Source: Myxococcales bacterium
Lineage (GTDB): Bacteria > Myxococcota_A > Polyangia > Polyangiales > Polyangiaceae
Length of the DNA: 39,436 nucleotides
NCBI GenBank assembly: GCA_021847645.1
Contig: JAJZQG010000061.1
Location: 1 to 39,436 of the forward strand
Reading direction: 5' to 3'
Shown here piece by piece: positions 37,079 to 39,436 of the stretch; position 1 is the first letter of the stretch, and each line of letters begins with the position of its first letter. Position numbers and translations under genes: made by a program. The notes under the pieces are model-generated. The model was given only the letters and a program-made list of their open reading frames with translations, ran no database searches and was not told the origin of the DNA.

Positions 37079-37082
37079 TGGT

Positions 37083-37340
37083 ATGACTGTCTCCAAGATC
37101 GCAGTCAGCATCCCCGAAAACGTGGTCAAGCGGGTTCGCCGTGCGGTGACGAAAGGACGCGCGCCCAGCGTCAGTGCCTATGTGGCACGCGCGCTCGAGC
37201 ACCAGGCTCAGCTAGACGAGCTCGAGGAGATGCTCGAGGGCATGCTCGAGCTGACCGGCGGTCCGCCAACGAAAGCGGAGAGAGCCGAGGCAGACCGGAT
37301 CCTGGGCGTGCCCAGGAAGCGCAAGAAGGGGGCTGCGTGA
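37083..37340 (+). CDS. Antitoxin of VapBC-type pair
   Basis: This 85-residue protein (MTVSKIAVSIPENVVKRVRR start) has a ribbon-helix-helix-like N-terminus (SKIAVSIPENVV, then APSVSAYVARALE), an acidic central helix (LDELEEMLEGMLE) and a basic tail. The fold and its position directly before a PIN-domain gene mark it as the antitoxin and likely DNA-binding autorepressor. It overlaps the toxin gene as GTGA. An in-frame extension through the 60-bp repeat is rejected because the conserved domain begins at this ATG. Confidence 0.8.
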   Translation: MTVSKIAVSIPENVVKRVRRAVTKGRAPSVSAYVARALEHQAQLDELEEMLEGMLELTGGPPTKAERAEADRILGVPRKRKKGAA

Positions 37341-37714
37341 GTGGCCTGACCCTCGACACGGGCGCGTTGATCGCGTTCGAACGAAACGACCGGAAAGTGG
37401 TCACCCTGCTGCTCCGTGCGATCCAGAACGACATTCCGGTCGCCGTCCCTGCGGGCGTGGTGGCGCAAGTCTGGCGAGACGGAAAGCGGCAGGTCCGGCT
37501 CGTCCGTCTCCTGGGCTCCTCGTTGGTCGACGTGGAAGCGCTCGACGATCACCGAGCACGAGCCGCGGGGCAGCTGTGCGGCGCGACCGGAACCAACGAC
37601 ATCGTCGACGCCTCAGTCGTGGTTTGCGCTCGCGCTCGCGGACACGCCGTGATGACCTCCGATGTGGACGACCTGCGCAGGCTGGATCCCGATCTGCCGT
37701 TGCACCCGGTGTGA
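37337..37714 (+). CDS. PIN-domain RNase toxin (VapC-like)
   Basis: This 125-residue PIN domain has GTG start 37337 inside the antitoxin's end. Acidic metal ligands are D7 (LTLDTGALIAFE), E15, the pair in GTNDIVDASVV and the late SDVDDL. The middle VPAGVVAQVWRDGKRQ matches a VapC subgroup with AQVWR and RxVRLxRLL. It is expected to cleave RNA (tRNA or rRNA) and to be neutralised by the partner upstream. Confidence 0.88.
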   Translation: MSGLTLDTGALIAFERNDRKVVTLLLRAIQNDIPVAVPAGVVAQVWRDGKRQVRLVRLLGSSLVDVEALDDHRARAAGQLCGATGTNDIVDASVVVCARARGHAVMTSDVDDLRRLDPDLPLHPV

Positions 37715-37770
37715 CAGCGTGAATCGCGCGCGTTGCGGCAGAACGGGATGATCGTGGGATGGGAAGCCCC

Positions 37771-38484
37771 TTACAGGCTGCCCTTCCCGGGCACCGTCAC
37801 GGGCGGCTCGGCCTGTCCTGGCTCGGGCGCGACGATGTCGTGCGACTTGTCCCCCGTGCCGTGGAGCGGGCGGAAGAACGTCTCCACCAGCGCGGGATCG
37901 TCGGGGAAGATGACCTGCAGCCGCGGGTACATCAGGTTGTAGGCACGCTTGGCCTTGTCGAGCGTCAGGCGCACGTCGCGCAGCGCCATCTCGTTCGCCA
38001 GCATCAGGTCGTTGCGCTTCGCTACGGCGGTCTTCAGCTCCCCCAGCGATGCGATCAGGCCCGGCAGATGTCCGCGCAGCGTCTTGTACGCGTCGTCTTC
38101 CTGCACGGTCGCGATGATCGTGCGCACGTAGCGCTCCTGCGGATCGTCGGCCACGCCCTTCATCGCCTCGCTCGGCGCCTTGGCGAACAGCCTCTGGTAG
38201 CGGGCATCCTGACGGTTGCCCCCGACCAGCGACAGCGTGTCGCGCGCCAGCGTCCCAACCATCTGCCCCAGCTTGGTGTCCAGGTACCGCACCACCGCCG
38301 ACGCGGCGAGCCACTGCTCGTGCTTCTCGTCGTGCGCTTCCTCGGCCGCGACCACCTCGCTCCGCGATTGCTGGATCTCGGGTGCCAACGACGCCGTGTC
38401 GGGTCGCGACGCGAGGCGAACCCCGAGGAAGCGAAGCGCCGACTTGGCAGACGGCAGGCCGTGTGAATCACGTAAGCTATGCAT
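37771..38484 (-). CDS. Helical hypothetical protein
   Basis: This is a 237-residue protein, ATG 38484. It is mostly alpha-helical with charged heptad-like stretches (EIQQSRSEVVAAEEAHDEKH, ANEMALRDVRLTLDKAKRAY) and a Pro-rich end. It has no signal peptide, membrane helix or known motif. The central AVVRYLDTKLGQMVGTLARD and LVGGNRQDARYQRLFAKAPS are probably conserved core helices. It is convergent with the VapC gene, 56 nt apart. I do not recognise a family; phage- or polymorphic-element-associated proteins can look like this, but no evidence here supports it. Confidence 0.6.
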   Translation of the reverse strand: MHSLRDSHGLPSAKSALRFLGVRLASRPDTASLAPEIQQSRSEVVAAEEAHDEKHEQWLAASAVVRYLDTKLGQMVGTLARDTLSLVGGNRQDARYQRLFAKAPSEAMKGVADDPQERYVRTIIATVQEDDAYKTLRGHLPGLIASLGELKTAVAKRNDLMLANEMALRDVRLTLDKAKRAYNLMYPRLQVIFPDDPALVETFFRPLHGTGDKSHDIVAPEPGQAEPPVTVPGKGSL

Positions 38485-39436
38485 CGCCTATCCTCCTCCG
38501 CATGCGAGCCACCCCCACGGAGGCTGTTGCATACGATGGTTCGCTCCTATCACGGGCTCCCCCGAAGACCAATACCCGCTGGTGCGCCAAGTCACCTGGG
38601 GTGCCGAAGGCACTGGGCCGGGGTGGCTCGCCTGGTCGACCTGCGTGCCGAGAGGGCATCGACAACCGGGTGCCGGCGGCGGACCGGTGCCCCAAAGGCG
38701 CGGCGGCCGGGTGGTGCGCCAGGCGAAGCGGCGGAGCGGGGCGGGTGCGGCAGGGAGGTTCTGGCGAGCAAGCAAGCCGACAAGGGCTCGTCGCCAGCGC
38801 TGGGCGGTGCCGGCAGGGCCTCGTGCCAATCCCGCGCCCCAGCGCTCTCGAGGCCCTTTCCGCGCCGATCAACTCTACTCGGGCGACCCTCGCGAGCTGT
38901 CGGACGGCCCTGCGATCTACGTCGCTCCCGCAGGCAGACGGCACGCGAATGCGAATATTCGCGGCGCGCAAGTGCTCGCCACCTACTCCGACGTCACCCA
39001 GACGGGCGTGGACGCGGGCTGCTCGCCGGAGCCGGGTACGCTTCGCGCCCCGTTCATCGCGGTCGGCAATGTGCCGCCGAAGCCCGAGTGGATCTCCGGG
39101 CGTGCCTCAGCTGGCAAAGCCCCAGACCTTAAACAGGTCCTTGGGAACCATCTCGCGCAAGTCCTCGTCTCGAAGCTTCGTGGCGGTTCGCACGTCAGCA
39201 CAGCGGGGACGCGAGCCTGCGCGCGAGGCAGCCCCCAGACGTGTAGGGGACAGGCCGAAGCGTGGGCGCCTGATCCGAAATCGACGTCCTCGATGACGAG
39301 CGCTGAGCCTGAACTGGATCACGCGAAGCCGAGGCCAAACAACCGGCGAAGCCGGAGCCTTGAAGCGTCGGCAGAGCCAGGGCGAGCGTGAGCTCGCCCG
39401 CGGCGGTCGCATACACGGGAGTTCGCAAGGACCACG
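38485..39436. other. Long stretch without a confident gene
   Basis: From the helical gene to the window end I see no intact gene. 38500-38860 is Arg/Pro-rich in every frame, with no motif. 38867-39112 (+) is the only piece with protein-like content (see separate entry). 39107-39195 (-) ends in ATKLRDEDLREMVPKDLFKV, which might be the last codons of a lost gene. A perfect hairpin GGGCGAGC-gtga-GCTCGCCC sits at 39380-39399. Confidence 0.5.
38867..39112 (+). pseudogene. Possible remnant of a secreted-protein gene
   Basis: One + frame reads YSGDPRELSDGPAIYVAPAG, ANIRGAQVLATYSD, GCSPEPGTLRAPFIAVGN, PPKPEWISG, with balanced residues, high third-position GC and few Arg, unlike the surrounding shadow frames. 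There is no start codon with a Shine-Dalgarno box and no clear stop signal at a domain edge, and the frame runs into Arg-rich sequence on both sides. It is best read as a decayed fragment. Confidence 0.35.

Noticed and set aside
36732..37082. 117-codon extension of the VapB-like antitoxin
   Set aside because: Repeat-derived and Arg/Pro-rich. The ribbon-helix-helix part begins at ATG 37083.

Overview
The window looks like chromosomal DNA of a myxobacterium (Myxococcota, probably a Polyangia-type lineage). It has very high GC with strong third-position GC bias, several Hanks-type Ser/Thr kinases carrying membrane anchors and TPR tails, many lipoproteins with Ala/Pro/Gly/Thr-rich linkers after the lipobox, an AgmX/PglI-type protein, a GC-rich Cys-motif surface lipoprotein and a class II HMG-CoA reductase. 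There is no rRNA, tRNA, CRISPR array or intact insertion sequence. The lineage is inferred from gene content, not from a marker gene.

Layout. 1-542 is non-coding apart from one copy of a short dispersed repeat. 543-5274 (+) is a tightly overlapping three-gene unit: membrane Ser/Thr kinase, exported TPR/PEGA-like protein, and a large lipoprotein whose C-terminal half resembles an endonuclease/exonuclease/phosphatase (EEP) domain with most catalytic positions replaced. 5.4-7.3 kb is a small accessory patch: a MazF-type toxin-antitoxin pair, two short head-to-head conserved pieces, and a Uma2 nuclease. 7.4-9.5 kb holds an SDR oxidoreductase, a CmpB-like membrane protein and a DsbD-N-like lipoprotein. 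9.7-12.3 kb (-) is a kinase with two complete catalytic domains, divergent from a small secreted Cys protein. 12.9-14.9 kb (+) encodes three DsbA-like domains in one membrane-anchored chain. 15-20 kb (-) runs mvaA (class II HMG-CoA reductase), TPR lipoprotein, TerB-like protein, Ser/Thr kinase.

20.3-26 kb holds a lone + strand lipoprotein and then a minus-strand block: an NTF2/DUF4878-like lipoprotein, a HisH homologue that has lost its catalytic Cys and His, a TPR-AIM24-like protein, a small membrane protein, and a surface lipoprotein interrupted by an in-frame TAG right after its lipidated Cys. 26.2-26.4 kb is an array of about 15 copies of a 14-nt repeat upstream of lon. 26.5-36.7 kb (+) contains lon, an alpha/beta hydrolase, an AgmX/PglI-domain lipoprotein, a small hypothetical, an agmatinase-family ureohydrolase, a leucine-rich-repeat protein, pgi and an L,D-transpeptidase lipoprotein. 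37-37.7 kb is a VapBC-type pair preceded by a 60-bp tandem repeat. The last 950 bases hold only possible gene debris.

The most unusual items are the catalytically dead HisH homologue with its AIM24 and lipoprotein neighbours, the amber-interrupted surface lipoprotein, the pseudo-EEP lipoprotein co-translated with a kinase, the triple DsbA, the double kinase, and the 14-nt array upstream of lon. All family assignments rest on reading motifs by eye; no database search was possible.
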